Positions 11,201-19,605 are shown, counted from the stretch's first letter. The stretch: DNA of 64,000 bases from Micromonospora sp. Llam0 (GCF_003751085.1 NZ_RJJY01000002.1:2232001-2296000); one strand, 5' to 3'. Program-made: numbers and translations. The notes: a model not told the origin generated them from the sequence alone.

Positions 11201-12672
11201 AGGCGCTTGCCGCGGTCTCCGACGAGGTCCAGCAGCGCGCCGCTGCCCTGCTCGCCACCGCCGATGGACAGGCGAAGCCGACCCGGGTCGCCGCGCTGGC
11301 CGCCGCCCGGCAGACGGAGAAGGACGCGATCGGCCGCAAAGGCCGGGCAGCCGGTGACATCGAGCGACACTCCGCGGCGCTGACAAAAATTCGGGCACGG
11401 CGTGCCGACCCGCCTCGGCGCCCATTGCCAGTCGAGCCGGCCACGCCCGACCACGCCGACGCGCTGGCCCACGAACACGACCAGATCGGTCAAGCCTGCA
11501 TTGACCGACGGACAAAAGCGGAGCGAGAACTCACCGACCTGCACAACAAGCAGACCGAGTTTCGCAATCAGGTGACTGCGTTCGGGCTGCTTGCCGACGG
11601 CCTCCCTGACCCAACCGGCTGGACCGCAGCGCCATTCGCCGGCAGCGACAGCGACGCGAAGACCCGAAAGCAGGCAGTCGTTGCGAGCCTCCGATCCGCC
11701 GAACAACGTGCACACGACGCGGCGGTGGCCCGCGCCAACGCGGTCGGGAACCTACGGACAATCGGTGGAAGGTACCCGAGCGTGACCACTCCGGCGAAAG
11801 ACCGCGTCCTGCACGACGGCGAGGAGACCCTGGCGCAGCACGCGAAGACGCTCGCCAACCAACTGAGACTCCGCGCGAACATGATCGACGGGGAACTGGC
11901 CGGAATCGCCAAAGACCAGGCCATCGTCACCGACTCCCTCGCCCGCCTTGTGTCGAACACACTCGACACGCTGCGCAAAGCCGAACGGTACTCGCGGGTG
12001 GACACGCAAACCGGCGGCTGGTCCGGCAAACAGATGCTGCGGATATCCTTCGACGCACCGGCCAGCGACGCGGATCTGCGCACGTACGTCAACCGCGTGG
12101 TCGAACGGCGAATCGCCGACGGAGTCAAACCGGAAGGGCTACCGCTGCTCAAGAACGCCGTGCACGAGGCGGTCGGCGCCCGCGGATTCACCGTCAAAGT
12201 GCTCAAGCCGACCCTAGACCTCGTCGCCACCACCGAGGACATCAGCAGGCTCGGCAAATGGTCCGGCGGGGAGAAGCTGACCGTATGCGTCGCGCTCTAC
12301 TGCACAATCGCGGCGCTACGCGCCGCGAACGCAGGACGCAGAGACCGCTCCGGCGGCGTCCTGCTGCTCGACAACCCCATCGGCCGGGCATCGCACGGCA
12401 GCCTGGTCCGCCTCCAGCGGGCGGTCGCCACCGCACACAAAGTCCAACTGGTGTACACCACCGGTGTGAAGGACCCGGACGCCGTCTCCCGCTTCCCCAA
12501 CGTCATCCGACTGGACAACCGACCCGGCCGCACCCGAAACCGCCGCTACATCGTTCCGGACGATACCTCGGCCGGCCAGCCAGACCTGCGACTCATCACC
12601 GGCGTTCGCGTCGCGCACAACGAACCCGCCGACAACGGGGTAGACAGCGTCGAAGCGGAGGTGTCCGAGTGA
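8224..12672 (+). CDS. jetC: Wadjet SMC-like ATPase JetC
   Basis: 1482-residue SMC-family ATPase starting at GTG 8224. Walker A NGGGKSS is at residues 46-52, a very long Ala/Glu/Arg/Thr-rich coiled-coil region spans roughly 260-1200, the ABC signature WSGGEK is near 1346-1351, and the Walker B region GVLLLDNP begins near 1378. The complex is thought to scan DNA by loop extrusion and present small circular plasmids to the JetD nuclease. The residue after the Walker B aspartate is asparagine, where many SMC proteins carry the catalytic glutamate. Length is at the large end for JetC, which may fit a type II or III system; I cannot settle the subtype without a profile search. Confidence 0.9.
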   Translation: MTYHLAAFRLHSIGERSARFTDVTLDLTAPRGVTKGPADTVVWLRNGGGKSSLLSLFYTLLLPRAVDFMGRAVKRSLTDYVDSGDTAHTIAVWHPATSRTLDGTPDRVLITGVVYEWTDLRRPADADRARDRLDTTFYAFYAVPGVLDLDRLPILDETAAPRRRAAYLAALKEVAATYPQAMDFVNTDRQHEWTAALTSRGLDPALFRTQKQMNHVEGGVEDLFRFSSAREFIDLLIDLTVAPDDAISVADRLASIASLLATKPAKTAERDFCLDAATGLDRINVSQQEVGASAVAHQQATDEATKLSAAFAATVAQAHNQIEILAGHRDDIDRRRAAAITESGTAYEFVYLYEERASQMRVGIAESQLTTSEADIGDAAGLVAAWEAAEHLAATADLKDALDINRQEASAERERTAPLRREHDEHAARLRTRLLALADVHDSKADAASVAANTARAEVEAHRKAANDARRAATDADKDAATATARLESLTTDLRDAARDGVLPTEHTDPATHDVMLAEQHSTLTETLDEIRRRRDEQRPTARTELTGRLTALTAEQVRLDGDRTRLAEERAALGERADKLATHERLRDLTEATNDAPVDLWAESDTLTRRLSDAILSTDLALVRLEAERVDDQRTLDVHARTGLLPTTLDAERVHTVLGEHGITAETGWAHLRTLIPGARLVDTVTDPNLARLGVGLVIPTDMADAAVAALAGVDTATTALVGVYTAHTASAIVNSSQTGIDGTDPVWTGLQRGLVDPSSAESAVRLVTSRAETYDAKQSRLTAAREADRTLLGDFTTFLADCSTGHLDSLTHRIDDLDQTLGDIETALGKIKTELAELDEADAADASTEQRTQGQISDIDKARSRLTGLIKKVQAAATWREDLAVAKSRSTDAHGLAERHTEEANDALDTATEQGALAEAEHNTATGYRTETAGLTFLDSEPDLADDSAVSLDTLRARHQNAARAWQIQASQSVLAERERTLTEALAHETQALAAVSDEVQQRAAALLATADGQAKPTRVAALAAARQTEKDAIGRKGRAAGDIERHSAALTKIRARRADPPRRPLPVEPATPDHADALAHEHDQIGQACIDRRTKAERELTDLHNKQTEFRNQVTAFGLLADGLPDPTGWTAAPFAGSDSDAKTRKQAVVASLRSAEQRAHDAAVARANAVGNLRTIGGRYPSVTTPAKDRVLHDGEETLAQHAKTLANQLRLRANMIDGELAGIAKDQAIVTDSLARLVSNTLDTLRKAERYSRVDTQTGGWSGKQMLRISFDAPASDADLRTYVNRVVERRIADGVKPEGLPLLKNAVHEAVGARGFTVKVLKPTLDLVATTEDISRLGKWSGGEKLTVCVALYCTIAALRAANAGRRDRSGGVLLLDNPIGRASHGSLVRLQRAVATAHKVQLVYTTGVKDPDAVSRFPNVIRLDNRPGRTRNRRYIVPDDTSAGQPDLRLITGVRVAHNEPADNGVDSVEAEVSE

Positions 12673-13721
12673 CAAGCAGGCTCGCCGATGTCATCTCCGG
12701 CTACGTCGCAAGTCATTCGAGCAGCAAGATTGACGTGGAGGGCCTGCTGCGGTACGCGACCGCCGCCGACCCTACGCTGCTGGGAGACCCGACAGGGCGA
12801 GCCCGGCTAGCCGCCGCGCTGACCGACCTCGCCGATGCCGGTCTCGTGGTGTTGCCCAAGACCCGTGCCGGTTGGGACTACCGCACCCAACCGGCACTGC
12901 CACTCTGGCTTGCCAAGCCGGCGAACCCCCGCCCCGCCCGCTCCGCACCAGCGATGCGAGTCTGGCCACAACCGCTCGAAGCCGCCGCCGCGATCGCCAC
13001 ACGCCCAGACGAACACACCCTGCTCGACCGGATCGCCACCTGGCTGCGGAACAACCCCGACGCCGACCCCGTCCCCATCGAAGAACGCTCGCTGGAGATC
13101 CTCGACGACGAAAAAGCCCTCGCTGTCGAAACAACCAAACGACTGTTCACCACCGGCGCTCTCAGCCTCGACCTGCTCGCCTGCTACCCGACACCGATCC
13201 CCTTCCCTTCCCAACACGTTCCCGGCACAGGCGAGACCCGGCTCCTGGTAGCAGAGAACAACGCGACGTTTCACTCACTGCTTACCGCAGCCCGAGAACT
13301 GGACCCAGATGCCCGCCCAGACCTACATATCGGATGGGGCTGCGGCAACCAGTTCCCGGTCTCCATCGCCGCCGCCACACTGCTCGACCCACCCCCGACC
13401 GCCCTGTACTACATTGGCGATCTTGACGTCGCGGGCCTGCGGATCGCCATCAACGCCGCCGCCACCGCGTCCAACCGCCACCTACCGCCACTTCGCCCGG
13501 CGGTCGCTCTGTACCGCTGGCTGCTCACTCACGGCGTTCCTCGTCCCGACAGGTCCAACACCGGCATCAGCGATCTCACCGTACTGCACGCGTGGATGCC
13601 GGAAGACCTGCGCGAGCCAACCGCCCAACTGCTCCACTCGCGGGAACGAATCCCCCAGGAAACTCTGGGCCTTCGCGCGCTACGCGCCGACCCGGCGCTG
13701 CTCTCGCACGCGGTCGGTTGA
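12669..13721 (+). CDS. jetD: Wadjet Toprim nuclease JetD
   Basis: 350-residue protein with an N-terminal winged-helix part (DUF3322-like) and a C-terminal Toprim domain (DUF2220-like). Toprim acidic residues are visible: a glutamate in VAENN near residue 196 and the DLD triplet at 251-253 in IGDLDVAG. JetD is the topoisomerase VI/Spo11-type subunit that cuts plasmid DNA once the SMC complex stalls. The GTG start overlaps the jetC stop (GTGA). It ends the operon; the next feature is a decayed transposase in convergent orientation, so the Wadjet operon appears intact and self-contained. Confidence 0.9.
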   Translation: MTSRLADVISGYVASHSSSKIDVEGLLRYATAADPTLLGDPTGRARLAAALTDLADAGLVVLPKTRAGWDYRTQPALPLWLAKPANPRPARSAPAMRVWPQPLEAAAAIATRPDEHTLLDRIATWLRNNPDADPVPIEERSLEILDDEKALAVETTKRLFTTGALSLDLLACYPTPIPFPSQHVPGTGETRLLVAENNATFHSLLTAARELDPDARPDLHIGWGCGNQFPVSIAAATLLDPPPTALYYIGDLDVAGLRIAINAAATASNRHLPPLRPAVALYRWLLTHGVPRPDRSNTGISDLTVLHAWMPEDLREPTAQLLHSRERIPQETLGLRALRADPALLSHAVG

Positions 13722-13734
13722 CATCCGGCTACCG

Positions 13735-14330
13735 GGCATGACAGGCCCTCGTCGGCAATGGTCCTGGGGTGGAGGCCGGAGCTGCACGGTCATGTGCGGC
13801 CCGGGCCGGCGCGGACCATGTCGACCAACACCGTGCCGTAGGTGTTGGCCGCGCCGCCAGGCGAAGTCGTCCACTCCCAACACGGTCAGCGCGGGAACAG
13901 GCGGCTCGGGCACGGCGCGGATCAGCCGCAACATCGTCATCCGGCCCGCGTGGGGCCCGAGCCGTCCAGCCAGCCGGGCACCGGCACGCCCGCCCAACGC
14001 CAACGCGACTGCTTCCATTCCGTGGCGCGCCAGTGTGCTGAACCGGCCGTGGCGTACTGTCACACCGTCGAGTTGCTCGGCGAAGATCCGGCGTACCAGT
14101 CGGTCGGGGTGCAGAAGAACCGCCGTACCCGTAGGTGCAGCACGGTCTCCCGCCCGGCGACAGGCGCGTCGAGTAGCTGTCGTTCGTACCGGCTGTGCAC
14201 CCGCCGGGACACGGTCGAACAGTCCGGGCACCGCGCGGCGACGCTACTGGGCCCGGCGTACACCCGCACCGTCAACCCCGCGGCCAGCACATTCGTGCAC
14301 AGCCCGGGCAGGTGCGGACATGACAGCAGT
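13735..14330 (-). pseudogene. ISL3-family transposase remnant, frameshifted and truncated
   Basis: Read leftward, the first part carries the N-terminal zinc-finger region of ISL3 (IS1096/IS1165-type) transposases: CPDC followed by RRVHSRYERQ and RRFFC. Around 14090 the frame shifts. The next frame continues with RRIFAEQ, ALGGRAGARLAGRLG and VLGVDDFAWRRG, the start of the DDE core. After about 13830 the frame is lost again and the C-terminal two-thirds are missing. It cannot encode a working transposase. It marks the scar of an insertion at the downstream end of the Wadjet operon. Confidence 0.8.
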
Positions 14331-14436
14331 AAGATCCACTATAGACATAGCACATGATCCACCATCGATCCGTCCGCGATCACCGAGACCGTGCCAGAGC
14401 CAAGAACTCAAGCGGCTGTGTGGCCTCTGCCCGGAC

Positions 14437-15342
14437 CTATCGACCGCGCTTCTTCTTCGCTCGACGGCGGTCGCTTTCGGCGCGGCGGCGGGCGGCCTGC
14501 TGCTCTGGCGTGAGCCGTGGGGCGGGGGCAGCCGGACCCCGCACCCGTGGCTTGAGCCGCCCGGTAGCCAGCTCCTCTATCCGGTCACCGAGTCGGGTCT
14601 TCAGCTCGGCTTTCTGTTCGACGGTGGGGACTGGGTGGTCGAGCAGGTAGAGCTGGATGAGGGCGCGCAGGTCCCGCTTGGTGGCCTCATGCGCGTCGCC
14701 GGTCGTGTCGGCCACCCAGGGCAGGAGTTCGGTCAGCAGTTGCGCTGCCTCGTGCTCGGAGACGTAGGCGAGGGCCTCGGCACCGGGTATGCCCTGCGAC
14801 AACGCTTGGCTGCCCCGAATGCGTTCCTCCAGCACAAGCCTGGCGTGGTTGTGGACCATCGGATGCATCAGATCGATGATCGCGGCGGTCGCCGCCGCGT
14901 ACAGGTGAGCGCCGGTACGGCCGGTTAACCCGGCGGGGACATCCGCGTACAAGTCGGCGTCACCCGCGATGATCTGGTCGAAGGCGTCCCGCAGCGGTCC
15001 GCGCATGGTCGGCGGCGCGTTGTCGGCAGCGAGGCGGCGGGCGGCCGTCAGCACGTCGGGAATCTGTGCCCTGGCCGCGTCCTTCGCCAGCCACTCCTCC
15101 ATCATCAACCCGGCGCTCTGCACCGCGTGATGGTCACGCATCATGTCAGGGTCAACAGGGTTAGGTCGGTCGACGTTCGGGTCAGGGTCGGTGAACCTGA
15201 TGGCGCAGATGTCTTCGTCGGCTGCCGCAACCGCCTCCGGGCGCCGATCCACGTAGGCGCGGGCCAACTGGTGCACGAGTGCGGCCATGGCGAGGACCGG
15301 GAGATCGGCCGGTCCGGGCCTGGGTACCGGGCGCGTGGTCAT
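14437..15342 (-). CDS. Uncharacterised protein coupled to the 2H phosphoesterase gene
   Basis: 301 residues, mostly helical and acidic, with a basic lysine/arginine tail (last 15 residues) that could touch nucleic acid. I recognise no domain. ATG 15342 overlaps the stop of the upstream 2H phosphoesterase gene (ATGA), so the two are co-translated and probably functionally linked. The reading frame extends further upstream but that part is an Arg/Pro-rich shadow of the neighbour. No signal peptide or membrane helix. Confidence 0.65.
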   Translation of the reverse strand: MTTRPVPRPGPADLPVLAMAALVHQLARAYVDRRPEAVAAADEDICAIRFTDPDPNVDRPNPVDPDMMRDHHAVQSAGLMMEEWLAKDAARAQIPDVLTAARRLAADNAPPTMRGPLRDAFDQIIAGDADLYADVPAGLTGRTGAHLYAAATAAIIDLMHPMVHNHARLVLEERIRGSQALSQGIPGAEALAYVSEHEAAQLLTELLPWVADTTGDAHEATKRDLRALIQLYLLDHPVPTVEQKAELKTRLGDRIEELATGRLKPRVRGPAAPAPRLTPEQQAARRRAESDRRRAKKKRGR

Positions 15343-15992
15343 GACGGAACGATACCGACTTGCTGGCCCGTGTATCCGAGGGGAAACGTGTCGACCGGTT
15401 CCCATGTGTAGCTTCCGGTGTCGGCGTGCTGGTGGACGGCGAGCAGGTGCGCTTGGGTCACCGGAAATGTGGCGCGGCCGGCGCGGACGTGGTTGAGAGC
15501 GCCCAGGTGGGGCTCGATATCGACGTGGCCGGTGGCGTACGACACGGTCACGTGTGGTCTGCCGTGCCCAGCCATCGGGTCGATGGAGTCGGGGCCGAGC
15601 GCCTCGGCGGCGGCCTGGCGGACGGCCGAGCGGAGATCTCGCCATGGCTGGTCCGGCACGGCGTCGAGGGTGATTGTGTGGGCGGCCACGAGTGCGGGCC
15701 CGATCTGGAGGGTGAACGCGGGAACCGTGGCGATGTGTTGGCGGAGGGCTGCGGTCACGGCTGCCAGTTGCGCATCGGTCAGCTCGTCGAGGTAGCGGTT
15801 GAAGCGTTCCACGCTCAGGTGTAGCCAACGGCCGGGCTGGCGGGACAGGTTGGTCAGTGCATGCGCGGCGAGGAGGTCCTGGTAGGCGGCTGCCATCGTG
15901 GCGACATCATCGTCGGGTGGCAGGGCGTAGATGTGCAGGCGTCCGGACTTCGGCCACCGTGCCTTGGGGCTGCGGGTGAAGAACGACTTCAT
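15339..15992 (-). CDS. 2H phosphoesterase (2'-5' RNA ligase family)
   Basis: 217 residues with the two signature motifs of the 2H superfamily: HLS at 58-60 and HVT at 147-149, about 90 residues apart as usual. Family members hydrolyse or form 2'-5' or cyclic phosphodiester bonds in RNA ends or nucleotides. Phage Acb1, which destroys CBASS cyclic-nucleotide signals, has the same fold, so signal degradation is one possible role in this defence-rich setting (inference). The start at ATG 15992 follows AGAGGA. It is coupled by ATGA to the unknown gene at 14437-15342. Confidence 0.75.
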   Translation of the reverse strand: MKSFFTRSPKARWPKSGRLHIYALPPDDDVATMAAAYQDLLAAHALTNLSRQPGRWLHLSVERFNRYLDELTDAQLAAVTAALRQHIATVPAFTLQIGPALVAAHTITLDAVPDQPWRDLRSAVRQAAAEALGPDSIDPMAGHGRPHVTVSYATGHVDIEPHLGALNHVRAGRATFPVTQAHLLAVHQHADTGSYTWEPVDTFPLGYTGQQVGIVPS

Positions 15993-16371
15993 CGGTTGGT
16001 CCTCTGCTCATGCAAGCCGGTTCACAGCACCTCGCCGCTGCTCGTGAAGCGCGGGCGCTTGGAATGGGTGACATCAAGGACGACCGGCGAGGTGTACGGC
16101 ATCGTATGCCCTCGGCATGCTTGAAGATGAAGGGCTTCACGGGTCTCCAATGTGTCGACGGTGCGGGCCACTACGTTGGCGGGCGGGAGGAGGAGTCGGA
16201 TCGTACGGCACCCTTCGGTGAGCCGCGTCGGCCCGAGCAGGTGAGCGACGAGGCGTTCTCCGGCTGAGCCAAGAGCTTCGCCGACTCCGGCGCTGCGCTG
16301 TCATTGTTGACCTGCTGAGGTTCGGCGGCAGCATCGTCTCGACGGGCATCGATCACCTACCGGTTCCGGCG
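15993..16371 (-). other. Intergenic stretch, no convincing gene
   Basis: 379 nt between the phosphoesterase start and the stop of the winged-helix gene. Short open frames on both strands are Arg/Ser-rich with no ribosome-binding sites. It should hold the promoter of the phosphoesterase operon, but I cannot place -10/-35 boxes with confidence. Confidence 0.4.
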
Positions 16372-16707
16372 TCAACTCGTCGGCGTCCACTGGCGGTCGT
16401 CGTCGATGTCAGGTACGGCGTCGGCGATGGCTTGAAGCATGGCGGCTTTCGCTTTGCCCGCCTTGGTGAGGTGGTATAGCGGGTGTCCCTTGCCGTCGTC
16501 GCTGGCCTCGACGAGACCGAGACGGATGAGGCGGTCCTTGATTTCGGTGATGGTCGAATCCGCGACGCGCGCACCGCTGTTGCGGGTGACCTCGAACGCC
16601 AGCTGGCCGAACCGCAGCGGACCGCTGACCGCGAGGCTGGCGATGACGAAGGAGTCCCACTGGTAGGAAAAAAGGGCGCGAACCTGACGAAGCCGGACGA
16701 AATCCAC
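16372..16707 (-). CDS. Small winged-helix regulator (HxlR/PadR/MarR-like)
   Basis: 111 residues. The order helix, helix-turn-helix (near STITEIKDRLIRLGLVE) and a wing ending in GHPLYHLTKAG is that of single-domain winged-helix regulators acting as dimers. GTG 16707 is chosen because GAGGGGG lies 7 nt upstream; a longer ATG start at 16761 lacks one. No ligand domain is visible. It lies about 160 nt downstream of a second winged-helix gene and may share its transcript. Confidence 0.6.
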   Translation of the reverse strand: MDFVRLRQVRALFSYQWDSFVIASLAVSGPLRFGQLAFEVTRNSGARVADSTITEIKDRLIRLGLVEASDDGKGHPLYHLTKAGKAKAAMLQAIADAVPDIDDDRQWTPTS

Positions 16708-16869
16708 GTCATCACCCCCTCGTGGTTCTTCATGGGCGCTCCGCAGGCACGACCCACTCAATAGTCGATGACGGTGGGTGTCAAGGCCGCGCCAGCGATG
16801 ATGTCGAACGACTCACCGAAACTCGGATCTTGGGTGACAAACTTCCGCGCGATCGGATGGGGCTGGCCG

Positions 16870-17190
16870 CTAAGCGGAGCCGCTGGCCACAGTCCCGTCA
16901 TCAAGTTCCTGACATCTGGCCCACTTCTCAATCTCCACTAACCGTTCGTGCACAGTTCGACCCCGAACCGTAATCTCGACTGTCGGCATCCGCTCCGACA
17001 CCTTCGGCCATGTAGCGCGGACGACACCGAGGGACTCCAAGCATCGAATCGCTTCGGCGACGACCTCCGGCAGTGCCGGCCGGTCGGACGGGGAGCGCCC
17101 TTCGGCGAGGTCGTCGAGCACCTCCAGCGCGAGCGGTGTGCAGAGTAGGTCACGCACCTTGTCCAGGCCGCTGAGTAGATCGCGGGGCAT
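16870..17190 (-). CDS. Winged-helix protein divergent from the secreted lipoprotein gene
   Basis: 106 residues from ATG 17190, preceded by GGAGAG. A helix near residues 25-55 followed by LGVVRATWPKV and a short wing resembles HxlR/ArsR-type DNA-binding proteins. It is divergent from the lipoprotein gene at 17447; the gap holds an ACTTGT/ACAAGT inverted repeat and further ACAAGT copies, a plausible operator. A longer start at 17331 would run over that operator and is rejected. Confidence 0.55.
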   Translation of the reverse strand: MPRDLLSGLDKVRDLLCTPLALEVLDDLAEGRSPSDRPALPEVVAEAIRCLESLGVVRATWPKVSERMPTVEITVRGRTVHERLVEIEKWARCQELDDGTVASGSA

Positions 17191-17237
17191 AGTCGCTCTC
17201 CAAAACCGGCAGGTGTATGGCGCAAGGGTGTTTGAGG

Positions 17238-17312
17238 ACAAGTGTGATGGGCGGCGCGCGGAGGAACAAGTACCGTCCCGGTGCTCGTGGCCGACACTTG
17301 TCTCGCACAAGT
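17238..17312. promoter_or_regulatory. Putative operator: ACAAGT repeats in a divergent promoter region
   Basis: ACAAGT occurs at 17238-17243, 17266-17271 and 17307-17312, and its inverse ACTTGT at 17296-17301. The last two form a perfect inverted repeat with a 5-nt spacer. The cluster sits between the winged-helix gene and the lipoprotein gene, where a dimeric repressor would be expected to bind. Binding itself is inference. Confidence 0.45.
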
Positions 17313-17446
17313 ACCCGGCACGAGTACCCATCCCACGTACCCGCCACGCGCACCTGGCCTACTTGGCAGTTCTGAGTGGCGCACGGCTGAATGAATGCAT
17401 GAATCTTGAGACCACTCTTCGCATTCAATCCGGTAGGGGACGCAAC

Positions 17447-18010
17447 GTGGGGACGTCGATCCGGCTGGCCGTGTTGATCTGCGCTGCGGCTGCGGCGCTG
17501 ACGGCCTGTGGAAAGGACAGCCCCGCTCCGGTGCCAAGCGAACTGTCAGCGGAACCGGCGGGGAGCGCAATGTCCCCGTCGTTGGTCACGCCACCGCCGT
17601 CCGCTGGGGCGGCCACCGCTCTCGACGCGTACCGGGGGATGTGGACGGTGTACTCGGACGCCATCCGCATCCCCGACCCGAGCTATCCGGATCTCGCCCG
17701 CTATGCCCAGGACGACGCGCTCGATGTGCTGGTCAAGGGCTTGGCCAGCGTTCAAGACAACGGGCTCGTCGGCCAGGGCGAAGTCACGATCGCGCCGTCG
17801 GTGACGGGTGCGGATCCGAGCTCGACGCCACCGACGGTGACCCTTGAGGACTGTGTCGACACCGCGAAGTCGCACCTGGTGAAGAAGGACGGCTCGGGCT
17901 ACCAGGACACGCCTGGCGGGCCGACCAGGGCCACCGCGACGGTGTCACGTCTGTCGGACGGTTCGTGGAAGGTCAGCTCTTTCGCGTTGTTCGCGGTTGG
18001 AAGCTGCTAG
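17447..18010 (+). CDS. Secreted lipoprotein at the head of the Tad locus
   Basis: 187 residues. After a short basic start, the hydrophobic segment LAVLICAAAAALTAC ends in a lipobox whose cysteine would be lipidated. The mature part is Ser/Pro-rich at first and then has a compact NTF2-like region with YRGMWTVYSDAI. GTG 17447 follows TAGGGGAC and puts the signal peptide at the N-terminus; upstream starts (17399, 17138) do not. It precedes the secreted protein and Tad genes in the same orientation and is probably exported with the pilus apparatus. Function unknown. Confidence 0.65.
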   Translation: MGTSIRLAVLICAAAAALTACGKDSPAPVPSELSAEPAGSAMSPSLVTPPPSAGAATALDAYRGMWTVYSDAIRIPDPSYPDLARYAQDDALDVLVKGLASVQDNGLVGQGEVTIAPSVTGADPSSTPPTVTLEDCVDTAKSHLVKKDGSGYQDTPGGPTRATATVSRLSDGSWKVSSFALFAVGSC

Positions 18011-18026
18011 GTCTGGGAGGTGGACC

Positions 18027-18926
18027 ATGCTGGGTTGGGGACGGCGTCTGATCGCCGCCGGTATCGCGGCCGCGGCGGTTGTCTTCGGCAGCGCAGCGGC
18101 GGCGCAGGCAAGTTGGGGCGACCCGGTGAACTGCGTCACTGATCCCACCAACCCGGCGTGTGTTATCACGATCACCGATCCGGGTGGCAGCAGCAGCGGG
18201 GGAGGTAGCGGCACATCGGGATGCCATGATTCGAGCGGACGGCTGGTTCCCTGCTTCGTTGAGGGCAAGGGGTGGTGGGGCGGCGACGGCTGCTACTACC
18301 AGCATGCCACCGGCGATGATCTCGCATTCGCCGAGGCGCTCGGCGGTCCGGTGCCACCGCCCGCGTACTGGTATCTCGGCACCTGCGGTGACCCGATCGA
18401 CGACTGGTGGCCGTCCGGATACACCCGTTTCTCAGTGTTCGGACCCAACATCGGAATCGAACTACTCGCCGCCGAGGCGGTCAAGCGCCTGACGCTGCCG
18501 GCTCCGCAGATCGGCGTCAACCCCGACGCCGGGGCGCAGATGGTGTTCGTGCCAACCTGGCTGTGGGTCGAGCCGGCCACGTTCACGTCCCGGTCGGCGA
18601 CGGCGAGCCTCGGCGGCCTGTCCGTCACGGCCGTGGCCACGCCGGCCAGGGTCACCTGGACCACCGGTGACGGGACCAGCGTGATGTGCGGCAGGGGAAC
18701 ACCGTGGACTCCGGGCGGCGATCCGGCCGCCGAATCTCCTGACTGCGGGCACACCTACACCACCACGTCGCACTCGCAGGCGGGCGGAATCTTCACCGTG
18801 CGCGCCACTGTCACCTGGGACATCAGCTGGTCCGGTGGTGGCCAGACCGGCACCGAGCCCGCGCTGACGTCCACCAGCATCGTGCAGGTGCGGGTGGCGG
18901 AATCGTCCGTGGTGAACACGCAGTAA
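18027..18926 (+). CDS. Secreted protein with C-terminal PKD-like region
   Basis: 299 residues with a Sec signal peptide (hydrophobic run ending in AAAAQA). A Ser/Gly linker follows, then a Trp/Cys-rich segment. The C-terminal 110 residues contain VTWTTGDGTS and a DCGHTY motif typical of PKD-like folds in actinobacterial secreted proteins. ATG 18027 follows GGGAGG. The gene ends 13 nt before the SAF-domain gene and is probably in the Tad operon. No enzymatic motif seen. Confidence 0.65.
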   Translation: MLGWGRRLIAAGIAAAAVVFGSAAAAQASWGDPVNCVTDPTNPACVITITDPGGSSSGGGSGTSGCHDSSGRLVPCFVEGKGWWGGDGCYYQHATGDDLAFAEALGGPVPPPAYWYLGTCGDPIDDWWPSGYTRFSVFGPNIGIELLAAEAVKRLTLPAPQIGVNPDAGAQMVFVPTWLWVEPATFTSRSATASLGGLSVTAVATPARVTWTTGDGTSVMCGRGTPWTPGGDPAAESPDCGHTYTTTSHSQAGGIFTVRATVTWDISWSGGGQTGTEPALTSTSIVQVRVAESSVVNTQ

Positions 18927-18939
18927 GGAGACGCAGGAC

Positions 18940-19599
18940 ATGCCCACCGCCACCCCGACGGATTCCCGGCGGCGCTTCGACAACGCCACGACCACGGCCC
19001 TGCCCGCCACCGTCGTCACCTCACGCCGCCGGTCACCGCTGAGGATCATCGCCGGGCTGCTCGTGATCGCGCTCGGGTTCGTCGTCGGCGCGGTCGTCCT
19101 GGCAAACGTCAACAAGGCCGTCGACGTGCTCGCCGTGGCGCGGCCGGTCCCGGCCGGCGCGGTGTTGACCGACGCCGACGTGACGATGGTGAGCATCGTG
19201 CCCGCCGACACGCTGCAGGTCATTCCCGCCGGTCACCGTGCCCAGATCGTCGGCCAGACAGCGGCGGTGCCGTTGACCGCCGGGTCCCTGCTGGTGATGG
19301 ACCAGATCGGCGCGATCACCGATCCGGCACCTGGGCAGTCGATTCTGGCCGTTGGGGTCAAGACCGGCCACGTTCCTGCGGGCCTGTCCGCGGGCGCCAC
19401 GGTTGTCGTGCTCGTCGCGCCGGCCAGCGCGGGATCGGGCAGTGCCGCCGAGGTCGTGCAGGCGCCGGCTCTCGTGCGGGCCGTGGAGCCGCCCGACGCC
19501 GCTGGCCTGACCGTTGTCACCGTGCAACTCGTCTCGGAGTCCGCGCTTCGGGTCGCGGCGGCCGCCGGTGACGTCACGATCATCGTGCAGGGGCGGTAG
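18940..19599 (+). CDS. SAF-domain protein, CpaB/RcpC-like
   Basis: 219 residues: a cytoplasmic basic start, one membrane helix around 35-60, then a SAF domain (VLAVARPVPAGAVLTDADV) of the kind in CpaB/RcpC, which helps assemble the outer parts of Tad pili. In Gram-positive Tad loci a short version without the secretin-binding part is common, matching this length. The next gene encodes the TadZ-like ATPase. GGAG lies about 12 nt upstream of ATG 18940. Confidence 0.75.
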   Translation: MPTATPTDSRRRFDNATTTALPATVVTSRRRSPLRIIAGLLVIALGFVVGAVVLANVNKAVDVLAVARPVPAGAVLTDADVTMVSIVPADTLQVIPAGHRAQIVGQTAAVPLTAGSLLVMDQIGAITDPAPGQSILAVGVKTGHVPAGLSAGATVVVLVAPASAGSGSAAEVVQAPALVRAVEPPDAAGLTVVTVQLVSESALRVAAAAGDVTIIVQGR

Positions 19600-19605
19600 C
19601 GGCTA

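Noticed and set aside
14437..15828. 463-residue version of the gene coupled to the 2H phosphoesterase
   Set aside because: The first 162 residues are Arg/Pro-rich and out of frame with the phosphoesterase; ATG 15342 with ATGA overlap is better.
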